A stretch of DNA of 5,398 nt from Clostridiales bacterium (lineage in GTDB: Bacteria > Bacillota > Clostridia > Oscillospirales > Oscillospiraceae), in contig DQDL01000057.1 in the NCBI GenBank assembly GCA_003533405.1, forward strand, positions 794-6,191, written 5' to 3'. A model generated the notes under the pieces. The model saw nothing but the letters and a program-made list of their open reading frames with translations, was not told the origin of the DNA and did not search any database. The stretch's first letter is position 1. Every line of letters starts with the position of its first letter. Of this stretch, positions 4,980 to 5,398 are shown piece after piece. A program made the translations under genes and the position numbers.

Positions 4980-5398
4980 TTACGCTTTAAGCTTTGCGAT
5001 ATACAATTCTGTATATTCGCCCAAATCGCTGCTGCCGGAGTAGGAAACGTTGATATATTTGCTCCCAAGCCGCATAATCAGGTGCTGTCGGGTGTCGTCC
5101 TCGCCGTAGCCGTACTTTTCGTTTACGAGCTTTATCTCGACCCCGTCCCGGCTCAGGTTACGGATATCGTATGTCGGGGTGAAGCCGTCGTAGCCTACCT
5201 CGTACTCCTTGAAGTTTTCGGATATGCTCTTTGCCAGCGCACGGGCTCTTCGGTGGTAGTCCTCGGCATCGAAATGCTCATAGTCGTAGATTATAAGGTC
5301 TACCGCTTCCTTTGCGTCCTTTTCAAAACGCATTTCATAATAGCGAACATTATACTCAAAGGAGTTTTCGCCTTTGTTTGTAAAGTCCTCAAATGAAT
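4980..5398 (-). CDS. Unrecognised protein, C-terminal part (5' end outside window)
   Basis: The frame is open from the window edge to the TAA at 4982-4980, giving 138 visible residues. The first in-frame ATG is at 5333, but it has no ribosome binding site, and the 21 residues before it (including NSFEYNVRYYE) read like normal protein. The gene therefore most likely begins beyond the edge. What is visible is rich in Tyr, Asp, Glu and Lys: a helical part (about EKDAKEAVDLIIYDYEHFD and HRRARALAKSISENF) followed by a strand-rich part with YDIRNLSRDGVEIKLVNEKY and KYINVSYSG. There is no membrane segment, Cys or catalytic motif that I recognise. It runs in the same direction as the phosphofructokinase gene 82 bases downstream, with no clear terminator between them, so read-through is possible. 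I cannot assign a family or function. Confidence 0.75.
   Translation of the reverse strand, partial: SFEDFTNKGENSFEYNVRYYEMRFEKDAKEAVDLIIYDYEHFDAEDYHRRARALAKSISENFKEYEVGYDGFTPTYDIRNLSRDGVEIKLVNEKYGYGEDDTRQHLIMRLGSKYINVSYSGSSDLGEYTELYIAKLKA

Noticed and set aside
4226..4990. 254-codon open frame on the + strand opposite phosphofructokinase
   Set aside because: It is antisense to a clearly conserved enzyme whose motifs are all in frame on the other strand. The plus-strand product has no recognisable domain.

Overview
The window looks like chromosomal DNA from a Gram-positive member of the Clostridia, most likely a gut or rumen Ruminococcus-type (Oscillospiraceae) organism. This is inferred from the class B sortase, the wall-anchored surface protein, the AGGAGG-type ribosome binding sites, the roughly even base composition and the style of the proteins. 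There is no marker gene that fixes the genus. I see no mobile element, RNA gene or CRISPR array.

Left part (1-361, + strand): the 3' end of a gene for a cell-wall-anchored surface protein. It is an unbroken run of 75 alternating Asp-Ala residues, then a short acidic linker, a PPKTG sorting motif, a hydrophobic segment and a basic tail. A strong hairpin terminator follows (404-436), and a good promoter (380-408) is interlaced with it.

Middle-left (496-3086, + strand): a tightly coupled two-gene operon with an ATGA overlap. The first gene encodes a 617-residue membrane-anchored protein with a predicted extracellular helical-hairpin (six-hairpin-like) domain. The second encodes a class B sortase with His, Cys and Arg catalytic residues in place. 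The PPKTG motif of the upstream protein fits the (S/P)PXTG preference known for clostridial SrtB enzymes, so anchor protein and sortase may be substrate and enzyme. The window would then be a small cell-surface assembly locus.

Middle (3119-3813, + strand): a TetR-family regulator of 191 residues with its own near-consensus promoter, a possible operator over the -10 box, and a bidirectional terminator that it shares with the convergent gene.

Right part (- strand): a 6-phosphofructokinase (3812-4897) with a GTG start and its own promoter. It carries an unusual mix of specificity residues: Gly at the ATP-type position, Lys at the PPi-type position, and Asn in place of an acidic Mg-binding residue. 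Upstream of it is the C-terminal part of an unrecognised protein (4980-5398) that runs off the window edge.

No wholly new system can be demonstrated. The most promising lead is the sortase B operon with its uncharacterised membrane-anchored helical-toroid partner and the adjacent Asp-Ala-stalk PPKTG protein.
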